DNA of 33,086 nucleotides from assembly GCA_018334565.1 (NCBI GenBank), contig JAGXLU010000018.1, positions 1 to 33,086 of the forward strand, in the 5' to 3' direction. The notes beneath the pieces were generated by a model that searched no databases, had not been told where the DNA came from, and saw only the letters and a list, made by a program, of their open reading frames with translations. The translations under genes and the position numbers were made by a program. This document shows positions 15,866 to 23,945 of this stretch, piece after piece. The DNA comes from Halanaerobiales bacterium (lineage in GTDB: Bacteria; Bacillota; Halanaerobiia; Halanaerobiales; M55B127). Position 1 is the first letter of the stretch. Every line of letters begins with the position of its first letter.

Positions 15866-16900
15866 ATGAAAAAAGGTAACAAATATGGATTACATAGAGT
15901 TATTAAACCCAAGGGTGTTTTACCACAACCTGCCCAGAAAATTGATAATGCAATGGAACTATATGATAATGAGATTTTAATAGATGTACAGGTTTTAAAT
16001 ATAGATTCTGCCAGTTTTACCCAAATTAAAGCAGAAGTTGGAGATAATGAGGAAAAAATAAAGGAAAAAATGATGGCGATAGTGAATAAAAGAGGTAAGC
16101 ATCATAATCCTGTTACAGGTTCTGGTGGTATGTTAATAGGAACTGTCAAAGAGATAGGAGATAGGCTTTTGGACAGAGATCTAAAAGTTGGTGATAGGAT
16201 TGCAACTTTAGTTTCATTGTCCTTAACACCTCTTAAAATCGAGAAAATCAAAAAGGTACATAAAGAGATTGATCAGGTTGAAGTAAAAGCACAGGCTATT
16301 TTGTTTGAAAGCGGCATATATGCAAAACTACCTACCGATATAGAAGATACTCTTTCTCTGGCAGTACTTGATGTAGCAGGGGCAGCAGCTCAAACAGCAA
16401 AATTAGTCAAGCCGGGTGATAATGTTTTAATTATAGGAGCAGGTGGAAAATCCGGATTATTATGTTTACATGAAGCTAAAAAAAGGGCTGGTGTTACAGG
16501 TACTGTAATAGGAATGGGACACAGTGATAACAGCTGTAAGAGGATAAAAGAATTAGGAGCAGCAGATATTATTATCCAGGGTGATGCGACTCAACCTGTA
16601 GAAAGTTTAAAACTCCTCAAGACTCAAACCGGAGGGGAACTTGCCGATATAGTTATCAACAATGTAAATATTACAGATACCGAGATGGCATCTATCTTGT
16701 GTACAAAAGATAAAGGGACTATCTACTTTTTTTCAATGGCAACAAGTTTTACAAAGGCTGCTCTTGGAGCAGAAGGTGTTGGTAAAGACGTAAATATGAT
16801 TATAGGCAATGGTTTTACAGAGGGACATGCCCAGATTTCTCTAGAGATATTGAGAGAAAATCAAAAGTTGCAAGAGATTTTTACAAGATTATATACATAA
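15866..16900 (+). CDS. kdd: L-erythro-3,5-diaminohexanoate dehydrogenase
   Basis: NAD(P)-dependent oxidative deaminase that makes 3-keto-5-aminohexanoate, the Kce substrate. The medium-chain-dehydrogenase-like protein begins KKGNKYGLHRVIKPKGVLPQPA, the typical Kdd start (given in full here). A Rossmann motif GDNVLIIGAGGKSGLLCLHEA lies near residues 185-205 and is followed by LGAADIIIQGDAT. The 344 residues fit Kdd. ATG follows CAGGAGG at a good distance, 36 bases after kce. With kamA, kamDE, kce and kal it completes the known lysine-to-acetoacetate/crotonyl-CoA path within this window. Confidence 0.92.
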   Translation: MKKGNKYGLHRVIKPKGVLPQPAQKIDNAMELYDNEILIDVQVLNIDSASFTQIKAEVGDNEEKIKEKMMAIVNKRGKHHNPVTGSGGMLIGTVKEIGDRLLDRDLKVGDRIATLVSLSLTPLKIEKIKKVHKEIDQVEVKAQAILFESGIYAKLPTDIEDTLSLAVLDVAGAAAQTAKLVKPGDNVLIIGAGGKSGLLCLHEAKKRAGVTGTVIGMGHSDNSCKRIKELGAADIIIQGDATQPVESLKLLKTQTGGELADIVINNVNITDTEMASILCTKDKGTIYFFSMATSFTKAALGAEGVGKDVNMIIGNGFTEGHAQISLEILRENQKLQEIFTRLYT

Positions 16901-16915
16901 TTAGGAGTGTTGTGC

Positions 16916-17386
16916 ATGGGTTTGGATAAGAAAAATGAGGATTACCTTTTGATGTATGATAGTGTAAAGGCACTATTAGAAGGAGAACAAGATTGGATTG
17001 CCAACCTGGCCAATATATCTGCTTTATTATATTTATATCTAGAAAATGTAAACTGGGTTGGTTTTTATTTGTTAAAAGAAAGTGAGTTGGTTTTAGGTCC
17101 TTTTCAGGGCAAACCAGCTTGTATAAGAATTGAAGTTGGTTCTGGAGTATGTGGTACTGCAGTTAAAGAAAAAAAGGCTATCATTGTTGATGATGTTGAT
17201 CAATTCAAAGGTCATATAGCATGTGATACTGATTCTAAATCAGAAATAGTAATTCCATTGGTCAAAAAAGGAGAAATTATCGGAGTCTTAGATATCGATA
17301 GTCCTTTACTAAACAATTTTAATGAAGTTGATAAAATTTATTTAGAGAAGATGGTTCGGTATTTAATTGATACTTCTAATATTTAA
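16916..17386 (+). CDS. msrC: GAF-domain free methionine-(R)-sulfoxide reductase-like protein
   Basis: Single GAF domain of 156 residues that matches the fRMsr family, which reduces free methionine-R-sulfoxide. Landmarks are NWVGFYLL, LGPFQGKPACIRI, GSGVCGTAV, HIACD and GVLDIDSP. The three conserved cysteines (CIRI, VCG, ACD) are present, so catalytic competence is likely rather than mere ligand binding. An in-frame GTG lies at 16907, but ATG 16916 with AGGAG at 16903-16907 is the better start. It follows kdd by 15 bases and so belongs to the lysine operon, where an oxidative repair enzyme is not an obvious partner. Confidence 0.87.
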   Translation: MGLDKKNEDYLLMYDSVKALLEGEQDWIANLANISALLYLYLENVNWVGFYLLKESELVLGPFQGKPACIRIEVGSGVCGTAVKEKKAIIVDDVDQFKGHIACDTDSKSEIVIPLVKKGEIIGVLDIDSPLLNNFNEVDKIYLEKMVRYLIDTSNI

Positions 17387-17425
17387 TGTTTTTAGATTAT
17401 TTAAATTAATCAGGAGGGGAATAAT

Positions 17426-18292
17426 TTGGAAATAAATAAGGAGAAACTTGTTATGCAGGCGGTTCAGGGTTCTATATCTCATCCAATGTCAGCTCGGACT
17501 CCCTATAGAATGGATAGAGAGGGTGTTGGGCAGATAGTTCCGGGTACAGGCGGCATTTCTTATAATGTTAGAATAGGGAATCCTGCTTTTGGTTGGGCTG
17601 GGGATCATATTGAACCGGGAGTTAGTATGAAGATAAGTGATAAAAACAAATCAAGTGAAAACTATGGATTGGGCTTATTGGCGTGTATAGGAAATAAGGC
17701 GAAAATAATAAGTGGTGATGGGCAGGGATCATATGGTTATGTGACAGGTACCCATGGTGGAATAGAACATGTGATTGTAGACTTTGAAGCCAATGTATTA
17801 GAAAAGTTAATAATAGGTGATGACATTTTAATCAAAGCATTTGGTCAGGGTCTTAAATTACTTGATTATCCAGATATAAAAGTATTTAATCTTGATCCAA
17901 ATTTACTGGATAAGATGAATATCAATCAAAAAGAAGGCTATCTGGAAGTGGGAGTCAGTACTGTTATTCCGGCTCATTTAATGGGTTCAGGTATTGGTGC
18001 TTCAAGTGTGGCTTTGGGCGATTATGATATAACAACCGGTGATCAAGAAGAAATTGAAAGACTAAAGATAGATAAATTAAAATTGGGTGATTTTGTTTAT
18101 CTTAAAGATTGTGATAATACATATGGCAGGGAGTTTAAAAAGGATGCAGGTAGTATCGGAGTAGTAGTCCATAGTGATTGTATAAAAATGGGGCATGGTC
18201 CTGGGGTAACTACTGTAATGACTGCTAAAGATGAATTATTAAAACCTTTAATTGATCGAGATGCTAATCTTATTAACTATCTCTACGACTAA
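17426..18292 (+). CDS. DUF4438 family protein of unknown function
   Basis: A 288-residue soluble protein that I recognise as DUF4438 (the group including Thermotoga TM1086, known only structurally). Conserved stretches include IVPGTGGISYNVRIGNPAFGW, ISGDGQGSYGYVTGTHGGIEH (given in parts) and the C-terminal HSDCIKMGHGPGVTTVM. The glycine-rich THGG, the HSD and the GHGPG segments look like ligand or metal sites. There is no signal peptide or membrane helix. Translation starts at TTG (17426) after CAGGAGGGGA. It ends the apparent lysine operon, 39 bases after the GAF protein. No terminator follows before the rubrerythrin promoter. A role in lysine or 3,5-diaminohexanoate metabolism is guilt by association only. 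Confidence 0.8.
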   Translation: MEINKEKLVMQAVQGSISHPMSARTPYRMDREGVGQIVPGTGGISYNVRIGNPAFGWAGDHIEPGVSMKISDKNKSSENYGLGLLACIGNKAKIISGDGQGSYGYVTGTHGGIEHVIVDFEANVLEKLIIGDDILIKAFGQGLKLLDYPDIKVFNLDPNLLDKMNINQKEGYLEVGVSTVIPAHLMGSGIGASSVALGDYDITTGDQEEIERLKIDKLKLGDFVYLKDCDNTYGREFKKDAGSIGVVVHSDCIKMGHGPGVTTVMTAKDELLKPLIDRDANLINYLYD

Positions 18293-18311
18293 AATTAAAT
18301 TAGAGGGTATC

Positions 18312-18340
18312 TTGACATCATTAGGTGCGGATGCTATAAT
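18312..18340 (+). promoter_or_regulatory. Consensus sigma-A promoter for rubrerythrin
   Basis: TTGACA (18312-18317), exactly 17 bases, then TATAAT (18335-18340), preceded by an extended -10 TGc. Every core position matches consensus, which predicts very strong expression. The start is expected near 18347, about 50 bases before the ATG. Confidence 0.88.
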
Positions 18341-18349
18341 CAATTTTAA

Positions 18350-18364
18350 TAGTAATAATTATTG
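18350..18364. promoter_or_regulatory. PerR-box-like inverted repeat overlapping the rbr start
   Basis: TAGTAAT-A-ATTATTG (18350-18364) matches 10 of 14 positions of the PerR box 7-1-7 consensus TTATAATnATTATAA. The core AATAATTATT is a perfect palindrome. It lies just downstream of the predicted start, where a repressor would block a consensus promoter. In such AT-rich DNA a chance match is possible. Confidence 0.35.
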
Positions 18365-18395
18365 ATAAGAAAATTCAAGGAGGTTGCATAATATA

Positions 18396-18953
18396 ATGGT
18401 AAATAATGATATGACAGCTCAAAATTTGAGATCTGCCTTTGGAGGAGAAAGTCAGGCTTATCAGAGATATATAGTATGGAGTGAAAAAGCAAAAAAGGAC
18501 GGATTTCCCAATGTGAGCCTTCTCTTTAAAGCAATAGCTTATGCAGAACAGGTACATGCTGGAAATCACTTTGAAGCCCTTGATAACTGTAAAGGGGGGT
18601 TTCTTGTTGCATCTGGTGCTGAATTTGGGTTAGGTTCTACAGCTGATAACCTAGAAGGTGCTAAAGCAGGTGAGGATTTTGAAATTACTCAGATGTATCC
18701 CACATATAATTTGGTTGCAAAAGAGCAGCAGGAAAATGAAGCTGTTCGGTCTTTCCACTATGCTTTAGAGGCTGAAAAAACACACTCTACATTATTTGGT
18801 GAAGCCAGGAAGTCAGTATTAAGTAGTGATGACTATGAATTGGAAAGTGTAAGTGTATGTGATGTATGTGGGCATACTGTTAAAGATGGTACTCCTGAAA
18901 AATGTCCAATTTGCTCTGCGCCAAAAGAAGAGTTTACTGTATTTGAAAAATAG
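18396..18953 (+). CDS. rbr: Rubrerythrin
   Basis: Non-haem di-iron peroxidase that reduces hydrogen peroxide in anaerobes. The four-helix ferritin-like domain contains GGESQAYQRY, AYAEQVHAGNHF and EQQENEAVRSFHYALEAEKTH (given in part), which carry the Glu/His iron ligands. A C-terminal rubredoxin-like domain has CDVCGHTV and CPICSAPKEEF for the FeS4 site. The ATG at 18396 follows CAAGGAGGT (18377-18383 region); the upstream in-frame TTG overlaps that site and is rejected. The length is 185 residues, typical for the family. It is followed 45 bases later by superoxide reductase, so superoxide and then peroxide are removed by one transcript. Confidence 0.95.
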   Translation: MVNNDMTAQNLRSAFGGESQAYQRYIVWSEKAKKDGFPNVSLLFKAIAYAEQVHAGNHFEALDNCKGGFLVASGAEFGLGSTADNLEGAKAGEDFEITQMYPTYNLVAKEQQENEAVRSFHYALEAEKTHSTLFGEARKSVLSSDDYELESVSVCDVCGHTVKDGTPEKCPICSAPKEEFTVFEK

Positions 18954-18998
18954 ATAATTATTTATTATAATATAGATATAACAAGAGGGAGGGTTTAT

Positions 18999-19349
18999 AT
19001 GTCAAAGTATAAAGTTAAAACCTTAAATGATTCTGAAGACAAGACTGTTTTAGAAAAAAAGCATATTCCTTTCATTACAGCTCCTGAAAGTGTTGAAAAG
19101 GGCGAAATTTTTGAAATAACCGTTAAAATGGGTAAAGAAATTGATCATCCTATGCAGGAAGGGCATTTCATTGAATATTTTGATGTTTATGCAGATGATA
19201 TGAAAATTGCCAGTGTAACATTTACACCTGAATGTGAGGCAGAGGCCACATTGAAATTGAAATTAGAAGAATCGGTAACCCTAAAAGTTGCAGAATATTG
19301 TAATCTACATGGTTATTGGGCACATGAAAAAGAAATAGAAGTAAAATAA
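18999..19349 (+). CDS. sor: Superoxide reductase (neelaredoxin, class without N-terminal desulforedoxin domain)
   Basis: Single-iron enzyme that reduces superoxide to peroxide without making oxygen. His22 lies in EKKHIPF, further His ligands lie in DHPMQEGHFIEYF, and the Cys-His pair lies in EYCNLHGYW near residues 101-104. This gives the His4-Cys set of the SOR centre. The 116 residues and the lack of a CxxC desulforedoxin domain place it among 1Fe-SORs. The residue directly before the catalytic Lys21 is Lys rather than the usual Glu, with Glu19 one step earlier. ATG follows GAGGGAGGG. The electron donor may be the rubredoxin domain next door (inference). Confidence 0.9.
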   Translation: MSKYKVKTLNDSEDKTVLEKKHIPFITAPESVEKGEIFEITVKMGKEIDHPMQEGHFIEYFDVYADDMKIASVTFTPECEAEATLKLKLEESVTLKVAEYCNLHGYWAHEKEIEVK

Positions 19350-19371
19350 ATATTATATAATTTTTTTGGTT

Positions 19372-19410
19372 TATCCCCTCTCTGGAACGCACGGAGCAGG
19401 GGATATTTTT
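19372..19410 (+). terminator. Rho-independent terminator after superoxide reductase
   Basis: TATCCCCT (19372-19379) pairs with AGGGGATA (19398-19405) around an 18-base loop that can add a CTC/GAG pair set. TTTTT (19406-19410) follows directly. It closes the rbr-sor unit 23 bases after the stop codon. Confidence 0.85.
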
Positions 19411-19567
19411 ATTTCATCTATTAAAATGGTACTTTCAAATGAGACATTGAAATATATTTTACAGACTTAAAATTCGAACTACAAACTTAAAAAAATAAAT
19501 TAATATTTTTCATATGAATTAATATGTGTTTTTCTTGTTAATTTTTGATTATATGAGGGGGATTTTA

Positions 19568-20080
19568 ATGTCAGGACTAAAAAGAATACAAGATTATTTA
19601 GAAAAAGATCTTAAAGTAATATTTATAGGATTTAATCCTGGAATCAAGTCTTCTCAAACAGGTCATCATTATGCTCATCCCACCAATAGATTTTATAAAT
19701 TGCTCAATGAATCAGGCTTAACTCCCAGATTATATAAGCCAGAGGAAGATAAAAAATTGCTCAAATTAGGTTATGGTTTGAGCAATATTGTCCAGCGGCC
19801 GACTAAGTCAGCCGCTGAAATAAAAGACAGCGAGTATGAAAAAGGAAGGAAGTTAATTCTCATAAAATTTAAAAAATATCGTCCTCAAGTAGTCTGTTTT
19901 ACGGGAATAGGTGTGTATAAAAAGTTCAGCAAACACAGAAATATAAGCCGGGGTTTACAGGATGAAATTCATGTTGATGGGGTGAAAGAATTTGTTGTGT
20001 CTTCTCCCAGTGGTTTAAACAGGACAAGTTATGAAAAACAATTAAAAATGTATAAAAAGTTAAACAAATTAATTAATTAA
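19568..20080 (+). CDS. mug: Mug-type G/U mismatch-specific DNA glycosylase
   Basis: Uracil-DNA glycosylase family 2 (TDG/Mug) enzyme that removes uracil and ethenocytosine from mismatches. Motif 1 GFNPGIKSSQTGHHYAHPTN contains the catalytic-water Asn, as in E. coli Mug (GINPG), and motif 2 SPSGLNR inserts into the helix gap. The Mug hallmark NRFYKLL is also present. The frame is open upstream, but ATG 19568 after GAGGGGGAT gives 170 residues, equal to the family norm. It stands alone between a terminator and the pgi promoter. Its own promoter is not clear in the AT-rich 157 bases upstream. Confidence 0.9.
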   Translation: MSGLKRIQDYLEKDLKVIFIGFNPGIKSSQTGHHYAHPTNRFYKLLNESGLTPRLYKPEEDKKLLKLGYGLSNIVQRPTKSAAEIKDSEYEKGRKLILIKFKKYRPQVVCFTGIGVYKKFSKHRNISRGLQDEIHVDGVKEFVVSSPSGLNRTSYEKQLKMYKKLNKLIN

Positions 20081-20180
20081 AATTTATAGACGAAGCAGAA
20101 ACTCAATCTATATTGCTTATTATATATCAATTTACCTCACGATATATATCATATTAAGTGCAGTTAAAGAAAATTATAGT

Positions 20181-20208
20181 TTGAAAATAGATATTTAGAT
20201 GGTATACT
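20181..20208 (+). promoter_or_regulatory. Sigma-A promoter for pgi
   Basis: TTGAAA (20181-20186), a 16-base spacer and TATACT (20203-20208). The leader to the ATG at 20318 is about 105 bases, AT-rich, with no riboswitch I recognise. The remainder of 20081-20180 shows no other feature. Confidence 0.55.
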
Positions 20209-20317
20209 TTTTATAAATCAAAGAAAAAATTAAGCTAATAATAAAAAAATACAACAACAACCAAAAAAGTTTTAATAATAAAAATCTGAAGTTAAAGCAA
20301 AGAAGGAGGCAAAATTA

Positions 20318-21748
20318 ATGGGGGCTAGATATAAGAGTCAGGACTGGCAAGAAAAGATGAGGGTTGAAATAGATGTAAACAATATGTTTGCAGAATTTAT
20401 TGGTGAAAAACATGGGATTAAGGTTTCTGAAGTAGATGAGATGGCAAAAGAGGTTGAAAAAGCAGATTTTAGTATCAAAAAACAGTATGGGGAAGGCAAA
20501 TTAGGCTTTATTGATTTACCTGACAAACAGAAAGAGGTAGTCAAAGAAATTGAAGATTTTGCTAATAAAAGGCGGGGCGACTTTGATAACTTTGTTATTT
20601 TAGGTATTGGGGGCTCTGCTCTGGGTAGTATTGCTTTACAGACTGCTTTAAAGGATTCTTACCACAATTTAAAAAACAAAGATGTATTGAGAATTTATGT
20701 ACCTGATAATATTGATCCCGAAAGATTTCAAAGTTTATTAAACACCCTAGATTTAGAAAGAACACTTTTCAATGTCATTTCTAAATCAGGTAGTACAGCA
20801 GAAACGATGAGTTTATTTTTAATTGCCAGAAAGGCTGTAGAAGAGGAAGTCAGCTCTAATAATATTTCTAGACATTTTATTGCTACTACCAGTCAAAATT
20901 CTGGTTATTTGAGAATAATTGCTAGAAAAGAAGGCTTTAAAATGTTTTATATACCGGATAATGTAGGCGGTAGATTTTCAGTATTAACACCAGTCGGTCT
21001 TATATATGCTGCTTTTGTAGGTATTAATATACGTGAACTTTTAGCCGGTGCATCTTATATGAAAAAAATAGCTTCTGGTACAGATATTTGGCAAAACCCG
21101 GCATATTTAAACGGAGTTCTGCAATATTTAGCATATCAAAAAGGTAAAATAATGTCTGTTATGATGCCCTATGCACATTCTTTGAAAGATATAGCTGATT
21201 GGTACAGACAGCTATGGGCAGAATCACTAGGTAAAGAAGAAAACCGAAAAGGTGAAATAATAAATGTAGGTCCTACTCCAATTAAAGCTTTGGGCGCAAC
21301 TGATCAACATTCTCAGGCTCAACTATATATGGAGGGGCCTTATGATAAAGTTATTAATTTTATTGAAGTTGAGAAGTTTCATACAGATCTTAAGATTCCA
21401 GACTTATATGGAGATGTAAAGGGTGTAGCTTATTTAAGAAATAAATATTTATCTGATCTCATAAATACAGAAAAAAAAGCGACGGAATTGGCTTTAAGTA
21501 AAAGAGGTAGATTAAACAATACAATTTTAATACCTGAGATCAATGCATTCACAGTAGGTCAGCTTTTTTATCTCTTTGAATTGCAAACAGCTCTTATTGG
21601 AGAGTTGTTTAATATAAATGCTTACAACCAACCCGGAGTTGAATTGGGGAAAAAATATACTTATGGAGTATTTGGAAGAGAAGGTTACCAAAAGATGAAG
21701 GATGAATATTATTCACGCCCTGAAAAAAAAGAAAAATATATAGTATAA
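20318..21748 (+). CDS. pgi: Glucose-6-phosphate isomerase
   Basis: Glycolytic isomerase of glucose-6- and fructose-6-phosphate. The sugar-phosphate-binding SIS domains show VILGIGGSALGS, ISKSGSTAETMS, the signature DNVGGRFSVLTPVG and, at the C-terminus, QPGVELGKKYTYGVFG. The catalytic Glu and His lie in LWAESLGKE and GATDQHSQ. The 476 residues are slightly long for the short Bacillus-type Pgi (about 450). ATG follows AGAAGGAGG. It is the first of three closely spaced genes (pgi, pseudokinase, nadE). Confidence 0.95.
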   Translation: MGARYKSQDWQEKMRVEIDVNNMFAEFIGEKHGIKVSEVDEMAKEVEKADFSIKKQYGEGKLGFIDLPDKQKEVVKEIEDFANKRRGDFDNFVILGIGGSALGSIALQTALKDSYHNLKNKDVLRIYVPDNIDPERFQSLLNTLDLERTLFNVISKSGSTAETMSLFLIARKAVEEEVSSNNISRHFIATTSQNSGYLRIIARKEGFKMFYIPDNVGGRFSVLTPVGLIYAAFVGINIRELLAGASYMKKIASGTDIWQNPAYLNGVLQYLAYQKGKIMSVMMPYAHSLKDIADWYRQLWAESLGKEENRKGEIINVGPTPIKALGATDQHSQAQLYMEGPYDKVINFIEVEKFHTDLKIPDLYGDVKGVAYLRNKYLSDLINTEKKATELALSKRGRLNNTILIPEINAFTVGQLFYLFELQTALIGELFNINAYNQPGVELGKKYTYGVFGREGYQKMKDEYYSRPEKKEKYIV

Positions 21749-21763
21749 AGAGGGGTAATAAGT

Positions 21764-23125
21764 ATGGATAATGAATATATCGAATACGATAAAGGCAACA
21801 AAAAATTAATAGCTGAAAAAATATTTATCAATAAAAAGCCCCGATCCCGGGTTATGATTGATATAGTTAAAAACATCAAAAATAATTTAAAAAGATATAG
21901 GTTTGGCAGCGATAAAGTTCTTAAATTTAGTAAAGCTGAGAGAATTGGTGGTGAATATTTTTTACTGACAAAAGATGAAAACTATTACCCTTCTCTGATA
22001 GAAAATATTACCTCAGGTAATATTGAAGTAGATAAAGCTGCAGATTGGTGTTTGCAGATATTACAAATTTGGAACTCATTAAATGATAAGATAGAATTTT
22101 CATCTGAAATTAAATTAAATTACTTTAGGGTAGATCATAAAAGTAATATTAAATTGGTTGATCCTCATATAAATAGGATTATTGAGCAGTATAGATATCC
22201 ATATTTTGAAAAAGAATTTGATGAAATATACCGGTCTCCAGATTTGATCAGCAAACAAAATTGGAATGAAAAGGCTCGTATATATAACTTTGGAGTTATA
22301 TTTTATTATCTTCTGACAGGGCGATTTCCTTTTCAAGCAGATAATAAAAAAGACATGTATGATAAAAAAATGACGGGGTCTTTTTTGAAAGCCCGTTATT
22401 TAAATTCGGAAATTTCTGTTAAATTTAGTGATTTAATTACGAAGATGCTGCAGTCTGATCAAAAAAAACAACCTGTTTCCATCAATACTATAATAAATGA
22501 AATAAAACATTTAAAAGAGAAAAAATCTATAAAAGCCCTGCCTCAGGTAAGAGAGCAGAACTTAAATAAAAAAGAAACACAATTAAGGAAAAGTAGATTA
22601 AAAGAAAATATTTTATTCTATTTTAGGCATCACTGGGGAAAAACATTATTTTTTGGGATTATAATTACAGCCATATTATCAATTGGGCTTTTAGGTACCA
22701 ATCCTCCTGTTATCACTGAAGCAACTACACCGGATCAGCTTATTAAATATTTTTATGATTCAATAGACAAAAAGAACCCTGTGATTTTAACTCAAACCAC
22801 CTCAGTTAATCTAAAAAAACTAAAAACTATGGTTTCAGAAGGATATGTGATGGAAACGATGCGGGGTGCTTATCAAAATCAGAATGATGAGGAAGATATT
22901 GGAGAAAAGGTATTTGGTATTAAGAGTTTAAATATCAATAGTACTGCAGCCAGTGATTATTATCAATATGAAATAAGTTATATATTCTATTATCCGCGTG
23001 AAGACAAAATGCAAGAAAAAAATATGGTGGACAGACTTTTAGTTAAACAAGAAGATGGTAAATGGCAGATAACCGAAATTAAGGGAGATATTGTTGATTT
23101 AATTGAAGGTAATTTTGAAGGATAG
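21764..23125 (+). CDS. Membrane-anchored protein kinase-like (probable pseudokinase) protein
   Basis: A 453-residue protein in three parts. Residues 1-250 resemble the fold of a Ser/Thr kinase: YRSPD at 156-160 stands where APE would be, and RIYNFGVIFYYLLTGRFPF (172-190) is a clear helix-F motif. The HRD loop is replaced by LNYFRVDHKSN and DFG by VDP (132-134). No glycine-rich loop is visible. This suggests loss of catalysis. A basic linker leads to one transmembrane helix (about 294-311; FFGIIITAILSIGLLG). The outer part (312-453) looks like a small NTF2/DUF4878-type domain: TTPDQLIKYFYDSIDKKNP, then DRLLVKQEDGKWQITEI. It is 15 bases after pgi and abuts nadE. The function is unknown. Confidence 0.62.
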   Translation: MDNEYIEYDKGNKKLIAEKIFINKKPRSRVMIDIVKNIKNNLKRYRFGSDKVLKFSKAERIGGEYFLLTKDENYYPSLIENITSGNIEVDKAADWCLQILQIWNSLNDKIEFSSEIKLNYFRVDHKSNIKLVDPHINRIIEQYRYPYFEKEFDEIYRSPDLISKQNWNEKARIYNFGVIFYYLLTGRFPFQADNKKDMYDKKMTGSFLKARYLNSEISVKFSDLITKMLQSDQKKQPVSINTIINEIKHLKEKKSIKALPQVREQNLNKKETQLRKSRLKENILFYFRHHWGKTLFFGIIITAILSIGLLGTNPPVITEATTPDQLIKYFYDSIDKKNPVILTQTTSVNLKKLKTMVSEGYVMETMRGAYQNQNDEEDIGEKVFGIKSLNINSTAASDYYQYEISYIFYYPREDKMQEKNMVDRLLVKQEDGKWQITEIKGDIVDLIEGNFEG

Positions 23126-23134
23126 GTGATAATT

Positions 23135-23881
23135 GTGGAGTTAAATTATGAACATGTAGAAAACACTTTGTTAAATTGGTTGAAACAAAAAGTGAAGAAT
23201 GCTAATGCAAATGGTGTTGTGTTAGGTCTAAGTGGGGGGATAGATTCATCTGTTACGGCTGCATTGGCCCAAAAAGTATTTCCCAATAATATGCTGGCCC
23301 TTATTATGCCCTGTTACAGCAGTGAACAAGATAAAATTGACGCAGTAAAAGTGGCGGAGAAATTCAATATAAATTATAAGGTGAAAAATTTAGATAATTT
23401 CTTCGATTCTTTTAAAAATTTAGTCAAAGCGGAAAATATAAAAAGCAAAAATAATTTAGTCCTGGCCAATGCAAAACCCAGATTACGCATGTTAACCCTA
23501 TATTATTATGCAGCTAAAAATAATTATCTAGTATTAGGCACAGATAACTGGAGTGAATTAAAGGTCGGTTACTTTACCAAATATGGTGATGGTGGAATCG
23601 ATCTTGCCATATTAGGAAGATTGGTCAAATCTGAAGTAAGAGAACTGGCCAGATATTTAGGTATCCAGGATGAAATAATAAATAAAAAACCTTCGGCAGG
23701 ACTTTGGGAAGATCAGACCGATGAGGACGAGATGGGACTTAGTTATAAACAATTAGACCATTATATTTTAACGGGCCAGGCTGAGCCTGAAATCAAAGAG
23801 AAGATTGAAAAATTAGCCCAAAAAAACAGTCATAAACTTGATCCTATCCCGGTCCCAAACAGAAAAAATTTAACAAATTAG
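23135..23881 (+). CDS. nadE: NAD+ synthase, ammonia-dependent
   Basis: Adenylates nicotinate-adenine dinucleotide and amidates it with ammonia to NAD+. The ATP-pyrophosphatase P-loop is LGLSGGIDSSVTAAL. LGTDNWSELKVGYFTKYGDGGIDLA (in part) and KPSAGLWEDQTDEDEMG are hallmark NadE sequences. There is no N-terminal nitrilase-type glutaminase domain, so it uses free ammonia, plentiful in a lysine fermenter. An in-frame GTG sits at 23126 next to the previous stop; GTG 23135 with AGGTGA (23124-23129) is preferred and gives 248 residues, the normal length. Confidence 0.93.
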   Translation: MELNYEHVENTLLNWLKQKVKNANANGVVLGLSGGIDSSVTAALAQKVFPNNMLALIMPCYSSEQDKIDAVKVAEKFNINYKVKNLDNFFDSFKNLVKAENIKSKNNLVLANAKPRLRMLTLYYYAAKNNYLVLGTDNWSELKVGYFTKYGDGGIDLAILGRLVKSEVRELARYLGIQDEIINKKPSAGLWEDQTDEDEMGLSYKQLDHYILTGQAEPEIKEKIEKLAQKNSHKLDPIPVPNRKNLTN

Positions 23882-23904
23882 CAGGATAATTAAAAAAGAT
23901 ATAG

Positions 23905-23910
23905 TATAAT
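23905..23910 (+). promoter_or_regulatory. -10 box of the cobalamin operon promoter
   Basis: A perfect TATAAT (23905-23910) lies 36 bases before the first riboswitch helix. No good -35 box is visible at 16-18 bases, so the promoter is assigned from position and the -10 box only. Confidence 0.4.
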
Positions 23911-23945
23911 AATAATAATAGCAGAATAAAAATTTCATATATATT

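Noticed and set aside
20081-20180. Possible terminator after mug in TTAATTAATTAA
   Set aside because: Pure AT self-complementarity without a GC stem or T-run; not a convincing terminator.
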